Below the pieces are notes generated by a model. That model had not been told where the DNA came from and did no database searches. It saw only the letters and a list, made by a program, of their open reading frames with translations. From Crambe crambe (lineage: Eukaryota; Porifera; Demospongiae; Poecilosclerida; Crambeidae), in contig OZ004584.1 in assembly GCA_963924555.1 (NCBI GenBank), forward strand, positions 4,215,001-4,279,000: DNA of 64,000 nucleotides, read 5' to 3'. The position numbers were made by a program, and so were the translations under genes. Shown here piece after piece: positions 49,001-61,300 of the stretch. Positions within the stretch are counted from its first letter, which is position 1; each line of letters opens with the position of its first letter.

Positions 49001-52000
49001 AACAGCCAGTAACATTATTAGCATGCAATAGCAACACTGTTGTAAGAAAAAATAGAAGCTCAATAGAGCAATAGCTAGGATCATGGTCATATCTGAGTGG
49101 CTTGCTATAATTATTATAGTGGAATCATGAATCTGCTTGGTGCTGCGTTAATTGGAGTTTTGATATCTTTTTCTTCTTATCAAAAAACGTATTAGTAGCT
49201 ATAGCTAGCTAGCTCTATGGCTGGTAAATGATCATTCATACAGCTAATTGTAATTATTTGCTGCTGGTACTGTAAGACTTCCATCTTTAGTAGCTAATTA
49301 TGAGATCCAATTGCGTCTTGAGTGACATTTTTTGTAGTCAATTAAGGATCCAGGAATTGGCCTGCTAAATGCATGCAAGAGCCTCATTTTCGGAGTAGCT
49401 AATTAACTCATTGAGCAGCAATGATAAATTAAACAAACGAACAAATAAACAAATAAGATCATAGACTGTGAGTGAAGTTTCAATAGTTGTGAGGCATGTA
49501 TAGCTTATAGTCATGCAATCTATAATAGATGAAATCTACGGAGAGATGGAAACCATAATAGGCTGTGTGGCTCATTCTCATTAAGTGGCAATAGCCAATA
49601 ATGCAAAGTGGAAGGTGATAGTTGTCAAGGAGAGCTAATGGATTTCTGCTATTGAAAGGAAAATGCGCTTGTAACAATCTAATAAAATGCACTTAACAGT
49701 GAGAAAGAGTGTTGAAAGACATGGACCTACAGGAATGAAAATGATGATGTTTCACACTGTCCCAAACAGATGTGTTGTTTGTTATATATGACATGGAAAG
49801 TAATGGAAGATTATTATCTGGTGTTGGTTATCCAGCCTATGTTCAGAAGAGCAAGAATGTGGGTTGGATATGAAGCTAAATATTAAAACAGAATTCTGCT
49901 ATAACCCCCTACTCCACCCCCACTCTCCCATCTCAAATAACATTATTATTTATTTATTTATAGCCCCAAAATTAACATGCTACTCAAGTAAGAGCTGCCG
50001 TGGTAGTGAGGTGAATGTCAGACAATCTGAGTGCTGTGTAGCTGGAGGAGGAGGCCTCTCTTTCATGACCACACTTAATGGAACTTGTCAGGAATGCTAC
50101 AGTATGTAGCTATGGCTACCATGCATTATTATAATATTATATATACTGCTGATAGGCAATGAGACCTTCACTGCTGAAGGCAGCACGTTTTTTTTTGGAA
50201 TTTTTGCTAATCCTTCACAGTTACCCTTTTTTCGTATTGGAAAATTTCGTTTGGCAGTCAGTCCTGTACGTAGTTCTCAAGTTGATTTCATAGTGAATGC
50301 TTCTGGAGTGCCAACAGATTACACTGCTCCTATTGAAGTGTCAATGGATGCTGCTACTGTTTCAGTTGATAGTGATGGAGTCAGAGACAGAGCTATAGTC
50401 ATAGAATCTACCAACAATGACCCTCTCTCTGTAGTGGCTTATGCTGAAGAGTTCACTTCATCGGACACGTTCAAGCCACTCCCATGTGTAAATCTTCCTG
50501 TGAGAGTTTATGAGTACTATGCTGTGTCAGTTCCACTAGCACAAGTCCCAGTAGATCGGGTTGAAGACGATTATGAAAGTGATAAAGAATTTGAGTCACC
50601 ACAGGGTAACAGCACCATTGTTATTGTCACTTCTGAACAAAGCACTCAGGTTAATATCACTCTCACTCAAAATGTCTCCATAACAGCTCCAGACCTCCTA
50701 CAGCAAATCCCTGGAGGTAAATTTGAAGCGGGTGTTCCTGCCACAGTTCTCCTTCCTAGCAAGGCACAGACTCTATTGATTTACAGTTTGAATGACTTGA
50801 CTGGGTCTAGAATCACGTCTAATAAACCTATTTCCCTCATCAGTGGCCATCAGTGCGGAACTGTTCCAGAAAATGTGAACTTCTGTGATCATATGGCGGA
50901 GCAGATCCCTCCTACTGCAACATGGGGAAAGACTTTTGTCACATCTGCCATTGCAGGCCGAACCTCTTTTGACATATTCAAAGCAATAGCATCACAGAGC
51001 AACACTGTCATCAACATTTCATGCATAAATAGCCAAGGACAAAATTTCCAACAAATCCAGCTACAACAGAGTGGGCAATTTGAAAATATCAATGTGTCTT
51101 CTGGGAGTGCCTGTTATATCACTTCAACTTGCCCTATTTTACTGGTACAATTCTCAGTTGCCAGCACTTTGGACAAGCCAAGTACTTTTCGAGGTGATCC
51201 TTTTATGGTCGTAATTCCACCTGTTGAACAGTATCGGACAAGCTACATCGTTGATACTTTGCAAGCTACAGCAATCCTTGGTGTGACAATTAATGGAGTA
51301 CACTATATTAATGTGATGGTGCCAGAGGGTGTGGATCGTGAAGGACTGCATCTCAATGGAACTGTGCTTGAAGCAAGTTTTATGTCAATTCCTTGTGATA
51401 GTAATATTCGAAATGGACCATCTTGTGGCATGTCAGCTCAAATTCGAGTGCCCATTGGTCGTCACAATTTGACACATACAAGTGGAGCTATCTTTAATGC
51501 CATATCGTACACTCTTGCTTTCAGAGCTGGAGCTGGATATTTTGCTGGAATGACTCAGTTTCCAACAGCACGTATGCTTATATTATTGCATATTCAGTAA
51601 TTTGATTGATGCTCTATTATCCTTCTTATAGTGCCAAGAATATCATTTAGTAAGGAAGTGTTTGAAGTATTTGAAAATCAATCTTTTGCAGCTATTGACA
51701 TTATTAGAAGTGGGGATTTGAGTGGTGCAGGCTCATGTCCAATTCACACACTCCAGCTGTCTACCAAGAATGCTGCTCATGGTTAGCCAATCCTATGCAC
51801 AAGACAAGCAACCATTTTTCCTAGTCCTAGGGCTAGGCCTATAGGTATGGTGCAGTTTTGAATAGCTGTTGTTTATTTATTATCACTAGATGTTAAAGAT
51901 TTCTCTGCTATGAATACGTCTATTGCATTTCTGCCACAACAAAGACAGATAGTACTCCATATTCCTCTGACCAATGATATATTTCCTGAAGCAGTGGAAG

Positions 52001-52150
52001 AATTTGAAGTGTATTTAAGTGCCTGTCCAGGAGTCTTCATCGATTGCCCTGCTTACACTACTGTTAGAATACTGAATGATGATTCTGACTTGCCAGGTAT
52101 GGTAGCTAGTGGCAACACTGTTGTAAGTAAAACAGAAGCTATATATAGCA
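46036..52150 (+). repeat. Tandem segmental duplication, two copies of about 3.05 kb
   Basis: Copy 1 begins near 46036 and copy 2 near 49080, both with ggatcatggtcatatctgag then the same signal-peptide exon. Similarity runs through introns and exons to about 49040 and 52120. The paired large exons (47024-48439 and 50156-51571) are the same length and differ at about 22 of the 449 residues compared (47119-48468 against 50251-51600). Copy 1 alone has a C37 run (46757-46793) where copy 2 has a short mixed tract. Confidence 0.95.
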
Positions 52151-54433
52151 ATGATAATAATAGAGCTATATACTTATCGTATTCATGATTAATTTTTGCA
52201 GTGATGACTATCAGCTTTGCTGATGTGATTATCGAAGTAGCAGAAGGAGATTGTATGGTGAGTTTTATTCTTGAAAAAACTAGAGGAGCTGTTGGACCAG
52301 TGTCGGTTCAAATAGCAACAAATAATGATGGAACTTCCAGAGGTAATGATAGCTAGGTATAAGAATGATGATTAATTTTAATAAATATCTGAACCATATA
52401 AATCAACAGGTGGTGCTGACTATATTGATATCAATGAGACTGTCACGTTTCAGATCAGTGACATTTCGCTGCCAGTTGTGGTGTTTGTTCTTGATGATGA
52501 GGTTTTGGAAGACGTGGAAAATTTTACTGCTTCTCTTGTTCCTGTTCCTGGTCTGTTTCCTGTTGCTGTTGGAGATGACATGGCAACAGTCACCATAGTG
52601 GATAATGATCGTAAGAAAAACAATAAAACATATAGCTATATTATATATGCATTAATGTTGGTTAGTGTAAATTGGGAAAGCAGTGTTTTACAATTTTATA
52701 TTATCATACAGCTCACTTGTGATTACTTGTTACCCCAGTTTATTTTTCAGGTATTAAACCGACATATTAATTAATTTTATTATCAAATTTCCAAATTTAC
52801 AGTATATTTAGCAGGTGAATGAAAAACACTTTAGCTATTTTATTGGCAATCTTATTTTAGTTGCTGTGATTGGGTTCAGTCAGTTGCAGTATTCTACTGA
52901 GGAGTTTAGCAGGGAGGTGGTGATCACTGTGGAACTGCTGCATGGAACTTTGGCGAGCAGCATAGAGATTCTTCTACTAACATCTGATGGAACTGCTAAA
53001 AGTAATAACAGTTTTTTGCTATTATTTCTAATTACATAACTTACATTATTTAGGTGGAAGTGATTATTCTAAAGTGTCAACACATCTGACGTTCGATCCA
53101 TTCAAAACCTCCATTTCTAGATCACTGACCATTATAGATGATAACATTACTGAGGGAATTGAGTTTCTCAAGTGTATTCTAATGGTGTCCCCTCAGGTTT
53201 CACGAGTGTTAATCCCTCAAAATGAAACGATTGTGACCATAGTAGATAATGATGGTGAGTAGTTTGTAGTTGGACGCTATAAGAAAAGTTATTGATAGTT
53301 ATTAGGTAGCTATGATAAACAATACTTTGTAAACAGTTGTTTTCATTGGATTACATGGAGTTAATCCTGTCGTGAGGGAAGATGAAGAAAATTCCAAAGT
53401 TAATATTAGTATCATTCAAGGAGTTTTGAGTGAGCCAGTGACTCTCCGTCTCTTAGCTGTGAACATCGATGCAAAAGGCAAGTTATTATCATGCATGACT
53501 GTGTACTAATTTTTTTCATGTGGATATCTCTTGTATTTACTTCACAGCTTAATTATTTTAATTATTATTGATGATAATTATAATAACAATAAAATTGACT
53601 GCTGTATAATAATAATAGGTGGAGATGATTTTATTGCTCTGAACAGAACAGTCATAGTTGGTGATAGTTCAGTGCTGGAGGTGTGTGTGGGGATTATAGA
53701 TGATAGCGAGTTTGAAGGTGACACTGATGAGAGATTCATGCTACTTGCTACGGTCGAAGGAGGACAGGATTTCAAAGGAAAAGTGATCTTGCAGCCAAAT
53801 TCTGTTATCTTTGCTATTGAGGATAATGATTGTAAGTCAGCTAGTTTTTTGAGTTAGGTTGAAGCAATAATACAACGGAACCTTGCTAATGTGAGCTTAA
53901 AAATTTTCAAGGACTCAAACCATTATAACAGAAGTCAACTGTATTAATTATTTTGTTCCTAGTTATTCATATTGGATTCAAGGACAGTTTGTATTCTGTG
54001 TCTGAGGATGCTGGAAAGGTGACTCTGTTGGTGAAGAGTGATGTCATGGATCTAAAGGATGTGAATGTGGAGTATTTCTACTTAAATGGCACAGCTCAAG
54101 GTAGTGCTGATTGACAGTTTTATGAAGAGCGTTATTTTATCTTGTTTTGCCTATCAGATGGAACTGATGTTGTAGTTGGATCAGGATCTCTCCTGTTTTC
54201 TCCTGGGTCTATGTATGCTCGTGTTTCTATTCCCATCACTGATGATTCACTTACAGAGGCCAATGAAGTTTTCACAGTTCGTCTTCGATCACTTGGTGGA
54301 AGTGCCATATTATTACCTGCTAAAAGGGACGCCGTGGTGACTATACTTGATGATGATGGTAATAATAATTTACTTTTAGATTACGGAAATAATTAAGAAC
54401 ACCGTTACTTATTTCTCTGTAAAGGAGCTCAGT

Positions 54434-54502
<69 letters not shown>

Positions 54503-54964
54503 TGTTATAACCTTTGCCTTGTTATACTGCAGCTGTTGTGATTGGGTTTGACAATCCTCATTACAATGTTGAGGAGAATGTGACCTCAGGAAGTGCTACA
54601 GTACAAGTTGCAATCATGGAAGGAGAACTGCTACAATCTGTGGCAGTCACCTTACAAACCTTAGATGCCATAGCACTAGGTGTGTAGCTCTGCTTGCATG
54701 CATTTATAATAAAATCATAATCACACAATAATAATTATTTTGACTTGATTCCCAGATGGAGCTGACTACAGAGCAATTACACCAACCTTGCTCACCTTTA
54801 ATGAAAGTATCAATTCCTTCAATGTCACAGTCTTTATCATCAATGACAACATAAAAGAGATAAATGAAAAGTTCATTCTATTCTTGAATGTTACTGGTAA
54901 AGATTCTCAAGTGAAGTTGCTAAATTCTCAGTTTACTACAGTTAATATTTTGGACGATGACTAA
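46074..54964 (+). CDS. Secreted IgGFc-binding/Calx-beta multidomain protein
   Basis: Nineteen exons, every intron phase 1, giving 1871 residues: 46074-46134, 46832-46969, 47024-48439, 48500-48649, 48774-48980, 49964-50101, 50156-51571, 51632-51781, 51890-52096, 52202-52342, 52410-52610, 52861-53001, 53054-53254, 53337-53477, 53619-53831, 53963-54100, 54158-54358, 54533-54679, 54756-54964. Signal peptide (MNLLGAALIGILISFSS), a six-Cys segment, an IgGFc-binding-type domain (SLISGHQCGT...FCDHMAEQIPPTATWGKTF), then a Calx-beta domain; the block repeats once (about residues 21-657 and 658-1294). Five further two-exon Calx-beta domains end in DND/DDD motifs. There is no membrane helix. Calx-beta domains bind Ca2+ and occur in sponge aggregation factors; an extracellular adhesion role is inferred. 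The intron after 53477 uses a GC donor. Two separate genes are possible but less likely (see findings). Confidence 0.85.
49129..49200 (+). pseudogene. Degenerate signal-peptide exon of the duplicated copy
   Basis: The start ATGAATCTGCTTGGTGCTGC matches exon 1 of the Calx-beta gene nearly base for base, but the donor region (CAAAGGAgtaagc in copy 1) is altered to CAAAAAACgtatt. A donor here would leave the wrong phase, and the frame otherwise stops after QKTY. It probably no longer functions as a first exon. Confidence 0.6.
54434..54501. repeat. (AAT)n microsatellite
   Basis: More than twenty uninterrupted AAT/ATA units inside the intron 54359-54532 of the Calx-beta gene. Confidence 0.95.
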
Positions 54965-57071
54965 AGAGCTAACGGCAGCTGCTAATTATAACTTTCTTTT
55001 CATCATAGAGTGTGTGACTGATTCAATTAGTCTAATATATTAATTTTACTGTTTAGTATTGTAATGGATACTGTTATGGACTAGATAACTGGAACAGTAT
55101 CATCATGTTTACTTGTGTATTGTCATTATTATTCTTTTGTGGTCAATTGTGTGTGGTCATGTGATAAGCTAGCTATAAGTAGAGATTTATTATCATCATA
55201 GCTCAGTGTGCACTTTAAAAAGGTTTCTAAGATCTCTTTACTTGGGCTGCGGCTAAAGCGTGCAAAGACATTACAGATACTTCTAATAATTATGACTTAT
55301 CTGGACTTATTGGCTGGCAGTAACAGGTGCATTGATACAGATCTAGAAAGATGTTTTGAGGGGAAAATTACACCTCAGAACTCCTCCCTACAATACTATC
55401 AACCATGCATCCACTAGTGAGAATGGTGCCTCCACAAATGCCACTTTCTCAAGAGAACCCCAGGACAGCTTGTTGCCACTGGAGAGCAAGTAGGGGGTTC
55501 CCCTGACACATCTGAGTGAAGGATAAAATTCATACAAGAAACACAAAACTATAATGTACGTAGCTGGCTAAGTATAAGTACAACAAAAATGTAAAATATC
55601 TTGCTAGCTATATGCAGTAAACATACAGCTACTAGAAAATAGAGGAGTATAATAATGGAAGTGATGTACATAGATATTAAGTTCAGATATAACTGACTAC
55701 TTTATGTATGTGAAATAATGTTCAGGTTAGCTGATTAAATTTCACAAGCTACAGCTACTTGTAGTAGCTAGCTACTATTATTTGTATAAGCATGCAATCA
55801 ACAGTTTGTGTAACTTCAATGTTATCTACATAGTCATTCATAAGAACATGGAAATATCTAAAAGTGTTCAATGGTAGCCTTTCTGATATTCTTTCTTTTT
55901 CATGACTGACTTGATTTGCAGACAATAAATAAAATCATTGCTGCTATGATTGTAATGTGCAGTTTTAATTTTAAGAACACAACTACGTATGTACAGTGAA
56001 AAAAAAAATGGTATCTATAATTATTAGTTAATGGAACTGCTGCTTCCATGATGTAACCTACAGAAATGTAGAGAATCCCACTGACACTATAGTTATACCC
56101 TTGATGATGTTATGGCTGCTAAACACTAATTTGGTTGATAGTCAGGCAGGTCAGACCATATTTTACCCTTCAAACTGGATTTTTCCAGGGCCCAAACCCC
56201 ACTAGATGGCACACTTCGAGCTTCATGCACTCCTTGATAGTAGTAGTCTTATGGGCCCTTTTCAATTCCTCCTGGACCCTGCTCGCATATACTAGGAAGG
56301 CACTCCCCAGGCTCTATTGAAAACAGAGCCTGGTATCAATTGTTTGTGCATGTGTGTAGTATACAGGCAATAACCTGAAAATTTACTGAGTGAGATTCCT
56401 TTTCTTTGTCCAGTTTTTCCATACCATTTGATATGCTCAACAAGACTGTTTTTAGGCTGGTTTTATTGTTTGGTGCTCAGGCATCCATTTATAGGGAATA
56501 TACGAATTCTGAAGCTAACGCGAACAACTGATACCAGACTTTCTTTAGAGAGGTCGCAGAAGAGTGCCCAAGGCTAAAAGCCACATGAGTCTTTTAGTAC
56601 AGATTGAGACACTGTTGCAATGGAGGACATGATAGCTCACCTGACTATCTTTCCACCTCTCCCTCTCCCTCTTAGGCTGATAACTTTGTATGGGTGTGGT
56701 GGATAGGATGGTGCTTTGTAATTGGTTGAATGTGAATGCAATGGCACTGTTGGATGGGGTGTGGCCACATATTGATCTAAAAAGTTAATCAATACAGTAC
56801 GATAAAAACCATTGACTCTCCGCAATACTTTTCATGTTCAAGGTAAAAGGAACAAAGCTGAATCTGAAATCCTTGGAACTAATTATGTGTTGCCTCTCTA
56901 ATTAGGTGGACACTAAACCAACATAGCTAGTTAGTAGAGGGCATTCAACTTTGGAAATTAAGCATTATGGAAACAATAATTGTGTCCTATAGCTAATTAG
57001 CTCTATTTATGAACACTGCATGGAAATGTGACCATAGATACTATAACCTCTGGAGGTTATACGTAGTATCT
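54965..57071. other. Intergenic spacer downstream of the Calx-beta gene
   Basis: Contains the 3' UTR of the Calx-beta gene and AT-rich sequence. No gene, RNA gene or clear element recognised. Short open frames at 55208-55417 and 56135-56320 have no motif or splice support. Confidence 0.5.
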
Positions 57072-57077
57072 ATGATG

Positions 57078-58034
57078 TATGGAAGCCGAGAAGGGCACCT
57101 TTCCCCCGACAACTTAAAATTTGTCGGAGATTTGTCGGCGACATTCAGATTTGTCAGAGATTTGTCGGGGACATTCAGATTTGCCGGGAATTTGTCGGAG
57201 ACATTCAGATTTGTCGGAAATTTGTCGGAGATTTGTCGGGGACATTCAGATTTGTCGGGAATTTGTCGGAGGATATTCAGATTTGTCAGAGATTTGTCGG
57301 GACATTCAGATTTGTCAGGAATTTGTCGGAGATTTGTCGGGGACATTCAGATTTGTCGGGAATTTGTCCGGGAATTTGTCGGAGATTTGTCGGGGACATT
57401 CAGATTTGTCGGAGGACGTGACATTCAGATTTGTCGGGAATTTGTCGGAGATTTGTCGGGGACATTCGGGAATTTGTCGGAGACATTCAGATTTGTCGGG
57501 AATTTGTCGGAGACATTCAGATTTGTCGGGAATTTGTCGGAGACATTCAGATTTGTCGGGAATTTGTCGGAGATTTGTCGGGGACATTCGAATGTCCCCG
57601 ACAAATTCCCGACAAATCTGAATGTCCCCGACAAATCTCCGACAAATTCCCGACAAATCTAAATGTCCTCCGACAAATTCCCGACAAATCTGTATGTCCT
57701 CCGACAAATTCCCGACAAATTTGAATGTCCCCGACAAATCTCCGACAAATTCCCGACAAATCTGAATGTCCTCTGACAAATTCCCGACAAATCTGAATGT
57801 CCTCCGACAAATTCCCGACAAATCTGAATGTCCCCGACAAATCTCCGACAAATTCCCGACAAATCTGAATGTCCTCCGACAAATTCCCGACAAATCTGAG
57901 ACTGAATGTACCCGACAAATCTCCGACAAATTCCCGACAAATCTGACAAATCTCCGACAAATCTGAATGTCCCCGACAAATCTCCGACAAATTTTAAGTT
58001 GTCGGGGGAAAAAGTGCCCTTCTCGGCTTCCATA
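57078..58034. mobile_element. GTCGG-repeat foldback element, 957 bp
   Basis: Ends TATGGAAGCCGAGAAGGGCAC and its inverse, flanked by the 6-bp repeat atgatg (57072-57077 and 58035-58040). Inside, the left arm (to about 57589) is built of tandem units around GGACATTCAGATTTGTCGG and AATTTGTCGGAGATTTGTCG; from 57590 the right arm is made of the inverse units. The centre is a palindrome (GGGGACATTCGAATGTCCCC). Several frames stay open across it on both strands only because the units lack stops. Interpreted as a foldback-type transposon. Confidence 0.85.
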
Positions 58035-58312
58035 ATGATGTGACTTGCAACACATGCAGTGTGAACAAAATATGCTGATATCCATATAACACTTGAATGT
58101 AGCTACCTCTATTAGTTGGCGATTTCGAGCTCTTTCGAACAACTTTCGTTGAGGTGCAACCTGCAACTGTAATAATCAACTGCATCAGTTTTCAGATTTA
58201 TAATGTTTTATCTAGATGCTCTGATCAGTGAAGGAGAAATCCCACTGTATGTACACAGTCAGTGTTTACTGCCAGAATGGCGTGTCATATGACATGCATG
58301 TGACCTCTTTAC

Positions 58313-61300
58313 TTAAACAAACTCTGAATATCCACTACCTTTATCAGATTGTGATGCAGGTTTCTTTGGAGAGTTTATAGAGTCTATATCCCTTGTGGTG
58401 GGAGTGGCAGCTGTCTGTTCAGGTAGTCTGATGGAGTTTTCATGACCTACATAATTATTACATACAACTATAAAACTATCCACATAAGATTCCCACAATC
58501 ATTATAATTACTAATTTAGTGTAAATGATATTTATAGTCACTTTTACCTTTGCATTTTGGGCACTGAAGCTCAATGCCTTCCAGAATTGATGGTGGGGAG
58601 CAGTAATAATGACCTTCTTTACATCTCCACCACTGACCTTTATGCACATCAGGCCAAAAGGCATCAACTTCTCTCAACATCTTTTTGTAATCAAGCAAAG
58701 TTTCTCTCGGTATAAGTTCACTCATAGCATCCATGTGGATTAGAAAGTCATTCTTGGCTACCAGGGACTGACTTGACGTTAGCGTTTTCAGGAATGACTG
58801 AACTTTAGCCATTTTATTCATTGCACTTCGAGAGCAGTTCACAACACTTGGCTGGACCAAAAAGTGATACACTCTGAGATAGAGTCTGAGTAGGACATTT
58901 CGTACGTCAATCACAGTCTGATAGCTAAGCTGAAATTTTTTATCCATGATAAGTTTTGATACAAACCTCAGAAACTCTTTGATATCATTGAGAGTTGACT
59001 CTTTTATGGAAAAATTGTGCTCATTTGTGAGAAATAAACACTCGAAATGCACGTATTCAAATATATTTAGAGCTTCTGTAAACATAAGAACCAGATATTT
59101 CTCTTCTTTTCGTATAGGTAAAAGTTTCTTCAACTCGTAAAGGGTGACTGAGATTTCTGGCATAAGTTCATAATCTTCATCTTCCACACATTTCTCTGTT
59201 ACAGTGAATAATGACGACCATGCTCTGTCAAATGGTCGTTCAATATGGGTCTTTGAAGCAGTAAATTTTCTAACTTGATCACGCAGTAGTATACTGCTAT
59301 TAATTCCACAATTAATCACTCCAGATGAAAGTGGAGTGGACTTTAGGGTCATGTTAACATCTTGCACATATGATAGAAGTTGCTTGGCTTGATTTCCATA
59401 GCGATAACTACCTCTGAAAGGATAACAACAATGTGGACACTGAAGAGGACTCACTAGCAGGTCAGAACCTTCTTTGGGATTACTAATTTGACGGACATAT
59501 TGATCAAGATATTTCACCGTGAAAATATCTCTACACATCAGCTGGTAATACAGATCGTCTTCTTTAAATGGGCCAGTAGATTGTAGCTTTTTCGTGAACC
59601 GATCTTGTTTACATTTTGGACAGATGGAAAGGCATGGTTCCCCACACAGTCCATAACACTGATGGCCACACTTCAGTCTCTGCTTGCAGCGCTTGTTACA
59701 CCTTGGCCTGGTGCATACTTCCAAACAAGTCTTGTTGCACTTATAGTGAGCACAGTTCCACTCACATGGCTTATCACAAGTGTACCTCATGTCTTGCATG
59801 CAGGTTATCTTGCTGATGCTGTGAGAGCAGATGAGATGGATGGCCCTGGGATCATGAGAATCTTCTAACCCATTACATGGAACTTGAATAGTATGACTAC
59901 AGAAGCGCTTCATCTCAACCTTGAAGCCACAAGGTTTATGCATAAGTCTGGCAGAGCATTGTGAACATTTTCCATCACACTTGTGGCCACATGCTAGGAT
60001 ATGTGAACAATACAGCTTACAGATTTCATCACAAGGCTCAGAACATACATTTGAACATGAATGACCACATTCTAACTTCTTTTTACACTTCTCTCTGCAT
60101 GGGTAATTTTCAGGGACTAATGTCTGGTAGCAAGGTCTCTCCAATGTGTGACCACATGGCCATACCTTGCTAACTTTAGATTTACACTGAGTATTGCACA
60201 GGTCACCACACTTTAGATTGCAAGGATGACCACAGGCAAGGCTTTTCTGACACTTCTTGGTACAAAAAATGCTTGATAAATTCTGAGTTTTATTGCAGAG
60301 CACTTCAACTTGATGTCCACAAGCTGGCAACTCAACAGTCACTTGCTGAGTACATCTGTTACTATCTGGCTGAACATGACAAGGAAGAGAGACCTTATGG
60401 TTGCACACTGGAATGGTCTTCACAACAGGAACAACACAGTCACCACAGGGCATATCCTTATGACACTTGCGGGGACAAGGATGGCCTTTGGGACATCTTT
60501 CTTTACATGGGTGAGTGCATGTCACTTCATCTAGATGCTTATAACAATGCATCGGCTGATCATGATTACAGACTGGCATTTGACGAGTGACTACAACCAT
60601 GCAGTGACAAGTTTCATAGCATTGTTTTTGACATGGATGACCTTCAGGACATTTCTTGGTACATGGCTTCTCACAACGATAGTCAATGTGTTTTGGGTCA
60701 GTGAAGTGACATTTTTGTACACATGCATGACCACATGGCAGGCGATATTTACAAATTTTTTTGCATCCTCCTTTAGGAGAGTTTTTAATGAAGTCCTCTG
60801 ATGTCTTTGCACTGAAAGATGTCTCGGGATGACTGTTGCAATGCAATAATAGGCTATCTCCAAGCTTGCCTTTTGACTTCATGTCAGATATGATATCATT
60901 CCAGACGGGGATTTGCTCTCGTTTCTCTTGTAACATGGTGAAATTACCAATGCAATAAAAGCCTTCCCTGGCTCTGGAGAGTGCAACGCACACACGATTT
61001 TCTTCTTTCAGAAAGCCAACACTTTCTTTGCTATTACTTCTCACCAGTGACAAAAGGATGATGGTATTTTCTTCACCTTGATAGTTATCAACAGTACTAA
61101 CTCGCACCCCTTTAAACTCGTCATTTTCACTTTTAGACATCAAGTTTCTCATAGCTAGCAGCTGACCTGTATACATGACAAGTATGGTGATTTCCTCAGG
61201 CTTATAGCACTGTTGAAGCAAGTATCTGCACAAACTAACCAAGTAACTGGCCTCATGAGCATTGGAGTGACTGATAAGATTATCATCTTTGTTTTCTTCA

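Noticed and set aside
57009-58166. Long open frames on both strands across the GTCGG array (217, 283, 166 and 147 residues)
   Set aside because: The repeat units lack stop codons in several frames and the proteins are just FVGDIQICREF or MSPTNSRQIPDKSEC periodicities; no start context or splice logic.
60273-60801. Plus-strand frames of 70-105 residues
   Set aside because: Antisense shadows of the zinc-finger region of the ZNFX1-like gene, whose Cys/His spacing keeps other frames open.
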